Numbered from the stretch's first letter, positions 22,941 through 36,752 are shown. The stretch is 64,000 nucleotides of DNA from Cryptomeria japonica (GCF_030272615.1 NC_081411.1:154406971-154470970); one strand, 5' to 3'. Notes: a model not told the origin generated them from the sequence alone. Translations and numbers: made by a program.

Positions 22941-25055
22941 TTAATTGGTGAACCTAACGTGAACTAACCCCCTAACCATGCTTTTGAGTGCTTTTGAGCT
23001 GATTTGCAGATGAAAAACCCAAGAAACAGGGTAATTCAGGGCTTTCTGAGCACTTCTGCGCCTGTGTCAAGGACTTCTGCACCTATGTCAAAGGGATATA
23101 TGCTTGTATTACTTCATTCTATGCCTGTGTTACTGCATTCTACGCTTGTGTAAGGCCAGAAACAAAGGTAAAAAGCAGTGTTTTTACTTGCAAATTACTT
23201 TGTTTTGCATTCTATTTCTGCATTTTGGTTTTTATTTGGTACTGATTCTTTGTGTAGCACCTTGGCATTACACATGGCAAAGACAAAAATGGAACTACTA
23301 ACAAATTTTATGCAGGTTCGCTAGTCAAAGACCAAGCAAATCAAACTCCTAACTTAGTGATTTTGCAGGTTGCCTTGTATTCCAACCGAACTTTGTGTTT
23401 GTGATTCATAATTAGGCACCTAGTATGATTGATAAATAGGATGGAATGAATGTGTGTTTGGTTTGATTGTCAAGTTTGACATTGGAGTAGGAGAGTATGC
23501 TCTCATCCTTCTTAGGGTGATCAGAAATCTAGATCTTTGATACCATTCTCATGGCTCAGATTGTTTGTTACCTTTAGAGGGCCTGCTTTCCCGACCATTT
23601 GCTTTCTTTTGAGCGAGTGACAATCGTGAGAAGGGAACGACCCAAAGTGAGTACAACTAGAATACCTTGGCATTCTAACTCACTATAAATAAATACCCGA
23701 TGGGCGAAAGCTTTGAAGGAAGGGTTACATGGGAATTGTAGTTACTTGGGAAGTGATGACCCTTGGACTCTTTCTCATATCAACATCTAAGTAGGGCCTC
23801 AAGGTCTAAATCATGCTTGTGTGACTATATTTGTTTGGTATCTTGGTGGGCTTAATGTCTCAATCATGCTTGTGTGACAGCAAGGAGTAACGCTTAACAG
23901 AAATCCTTACTAAACACCTTGTATTTAGAGGCCAAAAATCCTTCTAGTTGCTTGAGAAGGACGAGTTCAGATACTTGGAAGAGATACTAAGTTCGCCATG
24001 GGGAGATTTCCATGGGGATTGATGCTTGGCTACCTTGAGAAGTGAGTGCTGTGGAGGGGAGCCCGTGGGGTCAAGCATCTATGTATTCTCCTTGAATCTT
24101 ATAATGAGTCTACCTCTCAAGTACCTACTGTCCTTTCCTACCATAAGAAATGTGTGAATGAGCATGATTGTCTTGAGTCTAAGTTAAAATATCTTGTCTT
24201 CTTTGCTTGTCAAAAGTTGAGTTGTGTCTCATTTCAAAAACAAGACAAATTGATTCAAAACAAGGTTAAACACATGAGTATTTCATTCAACAAAGTTCAA
24301 AACACCTTCAAACATGGTTGTCAAACATTTTTCAAAATCTTGTCTAAACATTCATGTCACTTAGATTTAGGTTCATCCTAGGTTTGCATTTTGCAAATTC
24401 ATTTTCAACTACCAAGGTTAGGTTTCACCTAGGTCATACTCCTTTGCATATCAATAAGGGTCATCCATTTGCATGTTTCCTCTTGCATTAGAGCAATACC
24501 ATTTCATAATTCAACCTTAGGTTTTGCCTTAGGTTGGCATTGTCATACATTTGCATTTGCATCCTTGTCCTCATAACATTAGGTCACATTTGCTTACCCC
24601 AGGTCTCTTCATTAAGCTTGGGTCCTTATCATATCATATTAGGGTCATTTGCATAGTAATTGTCCCTTTGCATATAGTGTCAAAACTAGGTTTTGTCATA
24701 CTTGAGTAATGCAAATCTTTGATAAACCCTAAGTCATTGTTAGGAAGTCTAGACCTTATCAAACTTTTGTCTTTTTGTCATCAATGTCATTTGGTCAAAC
24801 CTAGCTTAGTATCCAAGCATATAGGGGAGACATTGTCATTTTGTCCTTTTGTCGCTTCGTCCTTTTGTCCTTTGAGGTCTAGACATCATTTCAATTTCCT
24901 AAGGGTCTCATTTTTAGAATTGCATTCATGAGTTTGTCAAAATCTTGAAAAAAACAACAAAAACATAGGTTGCATTCTTGCCATAGATTGCATTTTCATC
25001 TATTTTTCATATCATATATTATCCTTGAAAAATCCCAAAAACATTGCATAGTGAC
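22941..25055 (+). other. 5' leader of outer element
   Basis: About 2.1 kb without a recognisable protein. From about 23686 (CTATAAATAAATACC) to the ATG it is collinear with 28760-30083 of the inner element. It contains a 111-codon open frame at 24046-24381 that is also open in the inner element (29124-29459). Comparing the two by eye gives about 22 base changes and about 14 amino-acid changes, which is not the pattern of a protein under selection. TTGCAT-rich sequence follows up to the start codon. Confidence 0.7.
22945..22962 (+). other. Candidate primer binding site of outer element
   Basis: TTGGTGAACCTAACGTG begins a few bases after the 5' LTR, where a tRNA-complementary site is expected. 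I cannot name the tRNA. The inner element lacks this stretch entirely. Confidence 0.35.
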
Positions 25056-27188
25056 ATGTCTATTGAAACAAGGTTTCAAGCACCAATGATGCAACAAAGT
25101 TTGACGTATCAACCGACAATGCAATCGAATTTTAATCCAAGGCAATCAAAATTATATCCAACCCAACAACAAGGCAATATCGATCAAACTCTTTATGATG
25201 AAACATGTCTCCAAATACAAAAACTAGAGGAGAAACTAGCTCAAGAAAATGAGATTTTGGAACAAAGAGTGAAAAACATTGAGAAGAATAGATCACAAAT
25301 GTCCAAGATGTTTCAAAAATTTCCAGGTCGAAATCCAAAGATTGAGCCAATTGATGTAAGATCTCTTCTTGAATGATCAGACATACCAGCTCTCCTCTCA
25401 CAAATAGAGATGATGAAAAAATTTCAAGAAAAGAGACAACATCAATTTCAACATTATGTGCCTCCACAACAAGAACAAGAAGGTGTTTACTATCAATCAG
25501 ATTTTCCACCATCACAACCAATTGTTCGACAGCTCCAACATATCCAACAGACACAACCAATGGTCCAACATATACAACCAACACAACCAATGGTCCAATT
25601 TCAACAATATGTCCAACCAACTATACAATGTCAACAAATAGTTCAACTAGTGGTGGAATATCAACAAGTTCAATCAACATATCAATGTCAACAACCACAA
25701 CCAAACATTCAAAAACAAAGGTTGCAGCCCACACCAAGCCAAGTTTCAAACATGTCGGAACAATTGAACCAAGTCCAATATCAAAACATGACATCAAACA
25801 AAGACCAACTCCTTTCCAAACAAGTTTAAATTCCAGATACAACCATGTCAAAACCTTGAAAGAAAGGTGGCTTTATTGCAAGGCTCTTAAGGAACCTACC
25901 AAGTGAGTTCTTTGAAGAAGATCAAGATAATACACTTATGTCTAGCAATGCCTCATCCCCCCACAAACAAATTGACTCTCTAGTGGCATCTATCCCTACA
26001 CCTTTAGAAGTTTCCCAAGAACCTTCCATATTGTCCTCATCAAATAATACACCCAAGGATGCAATTATCCAAGAGCTATCCATAATTGATTGCCAAGATC
26101 ATCCAATTCATGATGCACATCCTTGTCATGTTTCAGAAATACAAGACCCAATGCCACCATGCACTTTATTGCCATTACCTGTTTTAGAGTACCCCATTTG
26201 AAGTCCCTCTTCCTCATGTTTAAGCATTGATTCCTTGCCAGAATCCATCACAAATGTTCAAAGTGCATTTCCTTCATGCCAAAACATTGATTCCTTGTCA
26301 TAATCCCCCGTGCATATCCAAAGTCCAACCCCATGTCTAGAGGATAATTTAGAGCATGAAGAAATGCGTCTTAAAATAGATCAAGATCAAGATCCTGAAA
26401 CCTTATCATCCCATCCAATTGTTGACCAGGACCCCATCTTCCCAGACACTCATGACGATTCCCCTATTCTTGTCCATCCTATCCAAAATCCCATTGGCAT
26501 TCCACTTCCTAAGAAAGATCAAGATATCCCTTCCATCCTTTCTGATGATCCCATTAAAATTCTAGAGCAAAGCAAATTTAAAGAGGATTCCAATGATCTT
26601 CCTCCTTGTCAAGATCAAATCATTCCTTCAGATCCTCCACAAGATCCTTTTGTTCCTCCATCTCCTTGTCTTAATACTCCATATACACTCCAAGATCGCA
26701 TTTCTTTTGATGATCCCATTATTTCTCCCAAGACATCTTTTGAAGAGCCTATTATTGAACCATGTCCACTACACAATCCTATTCCCCCTCATGATTCTAA
26801 CGTGTTAGTGCAAGATGTTCATGAACCCTCGACATGCATAATGGGTTCTTCCACTTTGGTGCAATCCGATCCACTTCAAGATCTCATTATTTCTCTCATA
26901 TCATATCCACCTCATAATGGACTCGAGTCTTCTTCCCAAAGAAAAGAGTATCCTACGAGTCAAGATATTCATAAAGGTAAAGGAGTAGATCTCCATAAGC
27001 AAGAATCCCTTCATGTTAAAGAAGATCTTAAGGGTTATGTCTACACAACTCACTCTCAAGATGTTGGTATCCCTCCATCAAAATCAAAACATACACCTTC
27101 CCCATCATCCCTTCCATCCATCTTAGGTCCTTATATCTCTTCATCCTCTATGCAAGGTCAGCAAAGGCACACATCTTTGAGAACCTTC
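25056..27188 (+). pseudogene. Outer element ORF, 5' part: Gag-like start, Gln-rich, then Pro/Asp-rich
   Basis: The start at 25056 (MSIETR) is chosen because the inner gag begins at the matching place with MPVETR after the same AGTGAC. One frame runs to the insertion site with a few stops (near 25374, 25830, 26199 and 26301), some of them C-to-T type. Residues 1-110 include a coiled-coil stretch (QIQKLEEKLAQENEILEQRV). Next comes a Gln-rich tract with QPMVQ repeats (25480-25830). Then follows a long low-complexity part built on DPI, PPQDP and HPI motifs (25938-27188). No capsid, zinc-knuckle or enzyme domain is visible. At 27188 the inner element interrupts it. The frame continues exactly at 44249 once the inserted DNA and one CCTTC copy are removed. 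Confidence 0.65.
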
Positions 27189-28759
27189 TATAGACGTCTA
27201 AAAATGGTCAATGCTTGCGGAATCATACTTTAACATTTGCACATTGCCTTATTTTAGGGTTTTTGCGTCGCATTAATATTTCTCCTATGATTCGCACTTG
27301 GTCTTTATCATTTACGAGCATCGAGTCCTTCTTCTGCATTCCTCATTTTTCTCGCTTTCGAATTTGGTCTTGTCGATAACAATATTTGTCATGATTTTGG
27401 TCAATCTTATCCTGTCGCATCAATGTGCATATTCATTTGTCATCATTTTGGACATTGTCAATCCTAATTAGGGTTTTGTCCTCTTATCAATCTTGTCATC
27501 ATGTGATCGATTTGTCGTTGATCGTTGTCATTTTCAATCTTATTATCTTGCGATCGATTTGTCATTGATCCTTGTCTTTTGATCAATTTGTCATCAATCT
27601 TGTTGTCTTGTGATTGATTTGTCATCGATCATTGACATTTTCAATTTTGTCATTTCGCAATCTATTTTGTCATCGATCCTTGTCTTCTTGTCAATTTTGT
27701 CATTTTGCGATCGATTTGTCATCGATCGTCGTCTTTCTCAATTATGTCAATATGGATCAATTAGTCATTGTTCCTCGTCAATTGGCACATTTATCAATCA
27801 AATCTCTTATCAACATTGGTCATTTATCAAGTCAGAATCATGATCAAATTGAATCGACGCCAATTATCTTTTGTTAGGACCTAATTGTCATCCTTGCATT
27901 TCTAATTCATCTTTTAGGGTTTCATGATTTTATTCATTTAACCCTGTTTGTCATTTCCCCCTCTAGGATTAATAAATTATTTTTTTATCCTAAGTCTTCA
28001 TGTCACAATTAAATGTTTATTTAATTGGCTAACTAATTATTCCTCTTTTTGTGAATTAATTAATAAATGACAAATTATTAATTGATTTACCTAATTTCTC
28101 CTAATTCCTAATTTCCTAATTTTTCATCAATTTCTAATTCCTAATTTCCTAATTTCTATTTCATCTATTTTTCAATTCTCTCCTATTTTTCTCCTAATTT
28201 CATGGGAATGACATTTCAAGTTGCCATAATTTGTCATAATTGACAATCAATCAATTTTGACATAGAAATTTGTCATAATTTTGTCATAATTATCAATCAA
28301 TTAATCTTGCATAGAAAGTACAAATTTGTCATAATTGACATTCTTGATTTGCAATTTCCATTCGAATCACATTCATGCTGATTTTGTCTTTTCTCCAATT
28401 TGTCTATAAATTGGATGAATTTCTTCAATCCCAACTAATCACTTTTTCGAATCGATCCCTACCTGGTCGAATCAATCATGCTTTGAGTATTCTTGCGCTA
28501 CAATCTTGTCTACTTTCTTTCATATCATGCTTATGCACTAGTAGGTGAGATCCACAAACAAAGCTATTTGAAGGAGAAAGAAGGACAATGGAGCCACATG
28601 AAGGAGACATTCAAGTTTGCAATGGTTTGTGTTTGAATTGATGTCTTGTTTTCATGTCTTTATTGAGTGTGTTTAGGATTGATCATTGCATTTGAGTTTT
28701 CGTGATTGAACTAGGCTAATATTGATTTGCTTTGATGTTTTCCACATTTCCTAGCTACA
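27189..28759 (+). repeat. 5' LTR of inner element
   Basis: 1571 bp, starting TATAGACGTCTAAAAATGG (TG has become TA) and ending TAGCTACA. It carries the GATCGATTTGTCATC minisatellite at about 27480-27735 and a TATA box at 28405-28412. Internal sequence begins directly with ACTATAAATAAATACC, so the stretch with a primer binding site seen in the outer element is missing. Confidence 0.9.
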
Positions 28760-30083
28760 ACTATAAATAAATACCTGATGAGCGAAAGCTTTGAAGGAAG
28801 GGTTACGTGGGAATTGCAGTTACTTGGGAAGTGATGACCCTTGAACTCTTTCTCATATCAACATCTAAGTAGGGCCTCATGGTCTAAATCATGCTTGCAT
28901 GACTACATTTGTTTGGTATCTTGGTGGGCTTAATTTCTCAATCACACTTGCATGACACCAAGGAGTAATGCTTAATAGAAATCCTTACTAAACACCTTGT
29001 ATTTAGAGGCCAAAAATCCTTCTAGTTGCTTGAGAAGGACAAGTTCGGATACTTGGAAGAGATACTAAGTTCGCCATGGGGAGATTTCCATGGGGACTGA
29101 TGCTTGGCTGCCCTAAGAAGTGAGTGCCATGGAGGGGAGCCCATGGGGTCAAGCATCTATGTATTCTCCTTGAATCCCATAACGAGTCTACCTCTCAAGT
29201 ACCTAATGTCCTTGCCTACCATAAGAAATGTGTGAATGAGCATGATTGTCTTGAGTCTAGGTTAAAATATCTTGTCTTCTTTGCTTGTCAAAAGTTGAAT
29301 TGCATCTCATTTCAAAAACAAGAAAAATTGATTCAAAACAAGGTTAAACACAAGAACATTTCATCCAACAAAGTTCAAAACACCTTCAAACATGGTTGTC
29401 AAACATTGTTCAAAATCTTATCTCAACATTCATGTCACTTAGATTTAGGTTCATCTTAGGTTTGCATTTTGCAAATTCATTGTCAACTACCAAGGTTAGG
29501 TTTCACCTAGGTCATACTCCTTTGCATATCAATAAGGGTCATCCATTTGCATGTGTCCTCTTGCATTAGAGTAATACCATTGTCATACATTCATATTTGC
29601 ATACCCTAGGTCTCTTCATTAAGTTTAGGTCATTATCATATCATATTAGGGTTATTTGCATAGTAATTGTCCCTTTGCATATAGTGTCAAAACTAGGTTT
29701 TGTCATACTTGAGTAATGCAAATCTTTGATAAAACCCTAAGTTATTGTTAGGAAGTCTAGACCTTATCAAACTTTTGTCTTTTTGTCATCAATGTCATTT
29801 GGTCAAACCTAGCTTAGTATCCAAGCATATAGGGGAGACATTGTCATTTTGTCCTTTTGTCACTTGGTCCTTTTGTCCTTTGAGGTCTAGACATCATTTC
29901 AATTTCCTAAGGGTCTCTTTTAGACTTGCATTCCAAAAAGTTTGTCAAAATCTTGAAAAACAACTAAAAACATAGGTTGCATTCTTGCCATAGATTGCAT
30001 TCTCATTTATTTAGTTTGCATTTAGTTGCATACCATATATTGTCCTTGAAAATTTCCAAAAATATTGCATTTGCATAAGTGAC
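28760..30083 (+). other. Leader of inner element
   Basis: About 1.3 kb, collinear with 23686-25055 of the outer element and ending at the gag ATG. No protein family was recognised. The 111-codon open frame at 29124-29459 is discussed under the outer leader. It also contains TTGCAT-rich sequence near 29460-29700. Confidence 0.7.
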
Positions 30084-32621
30084 ATGCCTGTTGAAACAAG
30101 GTCAAAATCTAAGAAGATGGGCGAACCAACGTATCAACCCATTGACAACATATCAAATTCACAATTTCAAACTAGTCAAACAGTAAAAATTGAAGGTTTA
30201 TCAAACACATCACTACCACCATATGGAATGGTTCAACTTGGAGCACCTCCATTATATGAACTAGTATTTGTACCCATGAAACTAGGACATGGGAGTGTTC
30301 CACCAACACCAAGAGGAAATGCACCTTTCGATTGGAATCAACCAAACCTGCAACATGAAATTCAAACATTACATGAGGAACAAACTCTTTCACAAGGATT
30401 TGGTTCAGATCAAGGCATTCAACAAGAAACAAATCTAAATATTTTACCAGACTCTTCATTAGATTCCGATGCCTCTGATGATGTTGATATGTTTCTTCAA
30501 GATCCAAAGTTGACGAAAAAGATGGATAAATTCTTGAACAAGGTCTTCAAGATGTTCGCACAAAAATATCTTAACATGATGAGTAATGTGACCTCCTCAA
30601 GTGAGCAAATCAATGTGCAAAAACAACAAGGCGGTGAGTTGTTAAGTTTCTCTCCGCATCCAAATGAAGAAAATATGCAACAAGAAACTCAATCTACCTT
30701 GATGAGTAAACGTGCTTCAAAGGCATTGACAGTGACTATTCCTCAAAAGTCACCATTTGAGACAATAAATAATCCATTATTCAACACAACACCTATAACA
30801 CAAGATCAAATGAAGACCACACAAATATTGACAACTATCCCTCAACAAGAAGTGGTTCCTTACATGCATAAAATTGGATCAAAATCTAAGATGCAAGAAA
30901 GCTTCATGATTGGAATGCAATATATCACCAATGTCCAAAACAATTCCACGATGCAACAAAGTTCTTATGTCCCGTTAAGCTCAATATATTTGCCAAACAC
31001 TATTGCGACAGATCCTTCGATAATGGCAACACAAAGAGCTACAGATAGTGGTTTGCACCAACAACAATTGTTGCAATAATTGAGTAATACACAAAAGGTA
31101 CAATTGAATGTGCAAACAAGCAATGTACAACAACAATATCGCATTCGACAACAAATTGCAGCGCCTTTTGTCCCATTACAAGTTAATGCAAACTTGCAAC
31201 CATCACAATGGATTGGACAAACAACATAGCAAGTTAATGCAAGTGCCATACCCCATCTTAAGGAGAAACAACAAAAACTACCCAAACAAAGTTTTTTGCA
31301 AATGATGGGATTTACACCGCGACAACAATTGGCACAAAGTCAGCAAATTCTGATTCGTCATCATCAACAACAACATGTGTCTCAATATGTGCCAAGACAA
31401 ACAAGCTATCATACTTCACAACCGTAATTGGCGCCTGTGCAATATCAACAACACCCTCAATTGCAATATCAACCTAGGCTACAAGAAGCACAACAACAAG
31501 GTCAATATCAAGGCATGGCACAACCACAACAACAAGAGATGTACCAAGAACATTATATGCCGAAGACACAAAAAATGGCCATTTTAGAGCATCAACAACC
31601 GATCGAAAACACGATGTATCGACAAAGAGTACCCACCAAGATTAATGATGGACCTCCAAAATCTGATACAATTTCGCAACAGCTTGAGAAGTTGCAATGA
31701 CAAGTTGACGCATTAGAAACTAAAGGAACAAAGAAGTTGTATACAGATCAAGATTTATGTCCTAATCCATTTGACAAGAGCTTATACATGCCTCCATTCC
31801 CTAAGCATTTTGAAGCACCTAATTTTGAGAAATATAAAGGGAATGGCAATCCAAAAGATCACATTTGAGCATTTTTTGTGGCATGTACTGAAGTGAGTTA
31901 TGAGGAAACATATTTAATGTGCTTATTTGCATGAAGTCTCACGGGACAAGCCATGGATTGGTATTCGCATCTGCCAGGAAATATAAAGACTTGGTCTGAA
32001 TTGGCTCAAAAGTTTATATCTCACTTCACATTCAACATTGACAGTGGCATGACCATGTCAGATTTATGCAACACCAAGCAAAAGCAAGGTGAACCATTAG
32101 TGACTTTCTTGCAATGATGGCGAAGCTTGTATAATCATTCTTCCCTAGATATACCTAAAGAACAACAAGTGAATCTGTTTATCCAAAATTTGGTCCCAGA
32201 AATGATGTATGAACTAAAATTGAAAAGTCCCAGTACTATAGAGAAACTCATTAAGAAAGGGATGAACATTGAAACTGCTCTTGTAGCCAAGGGAATCATT
32301 AAGCTTAACAAAGACAGTGACAACACAAACAATTCAGGGGACAGAAATAGATTTTGGTATAAAAACAAGAATGTCACTAATGATGGAGTTGTTGATGCAA
32401 GAACAGTGAATGCAAATCAACCCCCATTCACAATCAAGAAATTGAGTGTTCCTAATATGTCAACTATGGAACAAAATCAAACACCAATGAACAATGTTAC
32501 TCAACAGCCACAATACCAACAACATACTCAACAATACACTCAACAATATAATCAACAACAAGGCCAACAACAAAACCAGCAACACAAACCTTTCCGATTG
32601 AGGGATGGGCCTCCTCGATAG
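30084..32621 (+). pseudogene. Inner gag, Gln-rich N-part plus capsid-like domain
   Basis: A single frame beginning MPVETRSKSKKMGEPTYQP and interrupted by stops at 31077, 31227, 31425, 31698, 31866, 31932, 32115 and 32619. Each stop is explained by C-to-T change in a Gln or Arg codon. The first 550 residues are Gln/Asn/Met-rich without a fold I recognise. The Retrotrans_gag type domain lies at about 31740-32300: YMPPFPKHFEAPNFEKYKGN, then SLTGQAMDWYSHLPG, WSELAQKFISHF and LFIQNLVPEMMYEL. The end is again Gln-rich (32460-32600). Gag forms the particle that packages the RNA. Its length, well above 800 codons including the tail, is long for gypsy Gag, as is common in Tat elements. Confidence 0.85.
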
Positions 32622-32660
32622 TTTATGCCATTGGGAGAGCCTATTGAGTCAGTAATGAAA

Positions 32661-35207
32661 TAATTAATACAAGCAAAATTTATTAAGCTACTAGATATCA
32701 AGGCAGAACTAGTGGTAAAACCTCATTGGTGGAATGATAATGCATACTATGAGTACCATTGGTCAAAAGGACATAAAACTGCATCATGTTTTCAATTGAA
32801 ACATATGATTCAAGACTTGTTAGACCAAGGAGTAATTGAGGTAGATCCACCCAACACAACCTCTAACACTGATCATACCTTTTTCAAAACTCCTTTGCTT
32901 GATCATGACAAGGGTAAAGCCTCTTCTTCAAACTCTACCCAAACAACAAATTATGCAAGTACTGGTTATAACAATGTCATCAATTGTTTTCGAGTGTCAA
33001 ATGAGTATGTTTCCACCCTAAGAATAAAGGGACAAGATCCTTCTTGGGCAGTCACCACTCGTCGATCCAAAATAGTTCTGAAAGGAGCTCCTGTAGCTCC
33101 TCCCAAACCAGCTCCTGCGAGTCAGTATAATCTCTTGGATCATCTAGGAAAGACACCTACACAAATATCAATCTTTGAGTTGTTGAAAATGTCCCCCATG
33201 CATTGTGCAATCCTATATAAAGCTTTAATTGAGTCCACTGTCCCGACAGACATTGATGTTGACCAGTTTCAAGCCTGAATTGGACATCTAGCTGTTTCCC
33301 AAAATGTCGCATTTTCTGATAATGATATTTCACCTGATAAGCTCCCTCATAATGATCCTTTACATCTTGAAGTCGTTGTCCATAATTGCAAAATCCGATG
33401 AGTCTTGATAGATGGTTGAGCTGGTCTTAACATCTGTACCTTGAGAGTGGTCATTGGCCTTGGTTATACAAAAAATGACATTGATGCTTCCAGAAGAATA
33501 ACAATCAAAGAATATGATGATGCTGAGCGCCCATCTAAAGGGATAATTACATGACCTATCAGAGTCGGTCTAGTGATAGAAAACACTTTCTTGCAGGTCT
33601 TAGAACTTGATCTCCGTTACAATATGATTCTTGGCCGTCCATGGATCCATGCAATGAAAGCAGTTCCATCCACCTATCATCAATGTTTAAAATATCCTTA
33701 CAATGGAACTAAGATAACAATTCTAGGAGATCCTAATCCATTTCAATTTTGTGCTACTCTAAAGGATTCCCCTCAGCAGCAAGTCCCAGTCAATAGAGAG
33801 GCCCACTCACACAGTTATGTGGATCCTAATGAATTGTTAGATGTTGTCAAAGGAAAATTGAAGATACAAGACCAAGGATGCGGAGAATATTCAATGGATC
33901 AAACATTCTTCATCGGGAATTTACCAATATCTCCAAAATCATATGGCAAACCACATTTGTTGCAAAAGGAACCTAAGGTAGTTATTCAATATCAGCCTCC
34001 TACTACATTTACAAGATGGGGTGAACTTGACAAAGAAACTTTAGATGATGATGTCATAGATTGGCTTTATAAGGATCCAACTAAGACCCCACCTATTAGG
34101 TTGCCAGTAGAATGGTACGACAAAGGATTTACTATGCTGCAAAAGAAAGGATATGACGGCTACAGTGGCTTAGGCCTGAACAAGAATGGAAGGCTAGAAC
34201 CTGTTATACCCAAGATGCGACCTCCAACTTTAGGGTTAGGTTTTGTACCATTACAAATTGGATCCTCATCTACCAAAGTGACCACGTGTGGAAAAGGGCG
34301 TGACTCTGATGATGAAATAACACCTGAGGATACCCGACCCGAAACTAATTCCAATGAATGGGAGTGGAGTTCTTTTTCTTCTAGCTCCTATGCCCTTGAC
34401 AATATTTTCCTTGACCCTGATAATTTGCCTATGGAAGACAAACATGAAATAACTCCTCTTCCTAAAACATGTCCTAATGCTTGGATAGAGTCATTCTGGG
34501 ATCCAAGCTTTGAATCAGATACAAGTAGTTTAGACAATGATACCACGGATATTTACATCTTTACCATCTCAGTCCTTTCTCTTCTTAAAACCGATGATGA
34601 CATGCCCCTCATCTATCCCCAGCTTATCCAACATGACCAACAAGAACCACTTACATTGGCCTATTTTCAAAATGATGAAGCAATTGCAAAATTCCTTGGA
34701 CTATGGGAAGGCATACCACAAGGTGATCATAAGGCAGGATTTGCTATTGACCTAGATTCCACAACATATTTTGCGGAGTCAACTCCATCTTCCAGTCATC
34801 AAAATGAAAAAATAAAAGAAAAAGTAAACAATCAAAAGAATAGGTCTTTGAGTGAAAACTATAAGGCACTCTCTGATCATACAAAAGTAAAAATAAAAGA
34901 TGTACCTATGGGTGAAAACCTCTCTGAGGTGCCCAAAGGTGGAAGAGTGGACATACCCCTATCAAGTCAGGATAAATCAACATTGCTTGTGGAAATGACA
35001 GAAGAAATCAATTTGGGTACACCTGACAACCCTAAGGTCATTCATTTTGCTGCTTCTTTATCAAAACAGGAAAAGATAGATTTTGTCAATTTCTTTCTTG
35101 AGAAGAAGATCAGCTTTGCATGGTCCTATGTAGATATGCCTGGCCTCGATTCAGAATTAGTCCTTCATCACTTGCCATTAAAAGCAGATGCCAAGCCTGT
35201 CAAATAG
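32661..35207 (+). pseudogene. Inner gag end, protease and G-patch segment
   Basis: Same frame as gag. At 32712-33278 is a degenerate CHHC-like knuckle, YYEYHWSKGHKTASC, in which the first Cys appears to be Tyr. Protease follows at about 33390-33720: the active-site strand LIDG, a TGA stop at 33417 and AGLN, then VLELDLRYNMILGRPWIHAM. Stops at 33276, 33399 and 33552 read as former CGA; the one at 33417 needs a G-to-T change of a Gly codon. At about 34140-34206 is a G-patch motif (GYDGYSGLGLNKNGRLEPV), which in other retroelements and cellular proteins contacts nucleic acid or helicases. An acidic Ser-rich linker leads to the reverse transcriptase. Confidence 0.8.
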
Positions 35208-35219
35208 AAACTTAGAAAG

Positions 35220-36749
35220 ATGCATCCCCAGGTAGCCCTTTTGGTCAAAGTAGAATTGAAAAAATTATTGGATGTGGGCTTTATCAGACCCATCGATTAT
35301 GCAGACTGGATTTCAAATTTGGTACCAGTTAGCAAAGTAACTGGGGGCATCAGAATCTGTATAGATTTTAGGGATCTCAATAAAGCATGCCCTAAAAATG
35401 ATTTTCCACTGCCAAATATAGACATCATAGTTGACATGACTATTGGATATGAGATGCTCTCATTGATGGATGGTTTCTCCGGCTATAACCAAATTCGCAT
35501 TGCTCCTGAAGATCAACATAAGACTACATTCACTTGTGCTTGGGGTACCTATTGTTGGAATGTGATGCCCTTTGGTCTTAAAAATGCTGGCGCCACATAT
35601 CAAAGAGAAATGACGACAATTTTCCATGATTTCATGCATACTTTGATGGAGGACTATGTTGATGACTTATTATGCAAATCTGTCACTAGAGATAGTCATC
35701 TAGCCATCTTGGGCCCAATCTTTGACCGAATGGTGACCTACAAGCTCAGACTCAATCCAAAGAAGTGTGTCTTTGGTGTCACAGCCGACAAATTACTAGG
35801 GTACATTGTTTCTTACAAAGGCATTGAAGTCGACCCTGCCAAGGTTAAAGCAATAATGGATATGCCTCCTCCTTCCAATCTCCGACAATTAAGAAGTCTA
35901 CAAGGAAAGCTATAGTCAATCCACTGCTTTATAGCTCAATTGGTAGACAAATGTCATCCATTCCAGCATTTATTGCATAAAGGAGTCACTTTTAAATGGA
36001 CTGAGCAATGCCAATTAGCATTTCAAGCTCTTAAGGACTATTTGCTATCGCCACCTATTCTAATGCCTCCTATAGAAAGAAAGCCATTTATATTGTATAT
36101 TTCTGCAACTGAAATGGCACTAGGAGTTCTCTTGGCCCAACAGGATGAGAATGGCAAAGAGCAAGCTATTTATTATATTAGCCAGACACTAGTAGGCTAT
36201 GAGCTGAATTATTCAACTATTGAATGGACATGCTTAGCAGTGGTATTTGCAACACAGAAGCTCCGATACTATATGTTAAATCACCAAACATTGCTAGTTG
36301 CAAAAATTGATCCCCTAAAATACTTGCTTAGCAGAGCAGCTTTGACGGGTCGCCTAGCAAAGTGGGTTATGATCCTCAGTGAATTTGATATTGAGTATAT
36401 GGAGCGAAACACGATAAAAGGACAAGTCATAGTAGATCAACTTACAGAGGCTCCTATTTATGATGATCATCCCATGTTGACCGATTTTCCAGATGAATCA
36501 GTCTTTTCTCTCACATCTTCTAATGAATGGAAGTTATACTTTGATGGATCCCATACCAAGTTCAGGTCCGGAGCAGGCATCTTATTTGTCACCCCTCAAG
36601 GTGATGCTATTCCCAAGTCCTACAGAATAACTTTTCATTGTACCAATAACATTGCAAAGTATGAAGCACTGGTCACAGGACTCCGAGTAGCGGTCCACTA
36701 GAACATCACACATTTACAAGTCTATGGAGATTCTCAATTAGTCATCTGA
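35220..36749 (+). pseudogene. Inner reverse transcriptase and two RNase H domains
   Basis: Same frame, with TAG stops at 35205, 35913 and 36699 (former CAG) and TGA at 36747 (former CGA). The reverse transcriptase shows IRICIDFRDLNKACPKNDFP, the GFSGYNQI strand, MPFGLKNAGATYQ and the catalytic YVDD at 35655-35666. The first RNase H begins near 36090 (PFILYISATEMALGVLL). The second, plant-type RNase H starts near 36525 with LYFDGSHTKFRSGAGILF, has KYEALVTGL and continues past the stop with LQVYGDSQLVI. Two RNase H domains in tandem before integrase are diagnostic of Tat-lineage gypsy elements. The enzyme would copy element RNA to DNA in the particle. Confidence 0.9.
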
Positions 36750-36752
36750 CAA

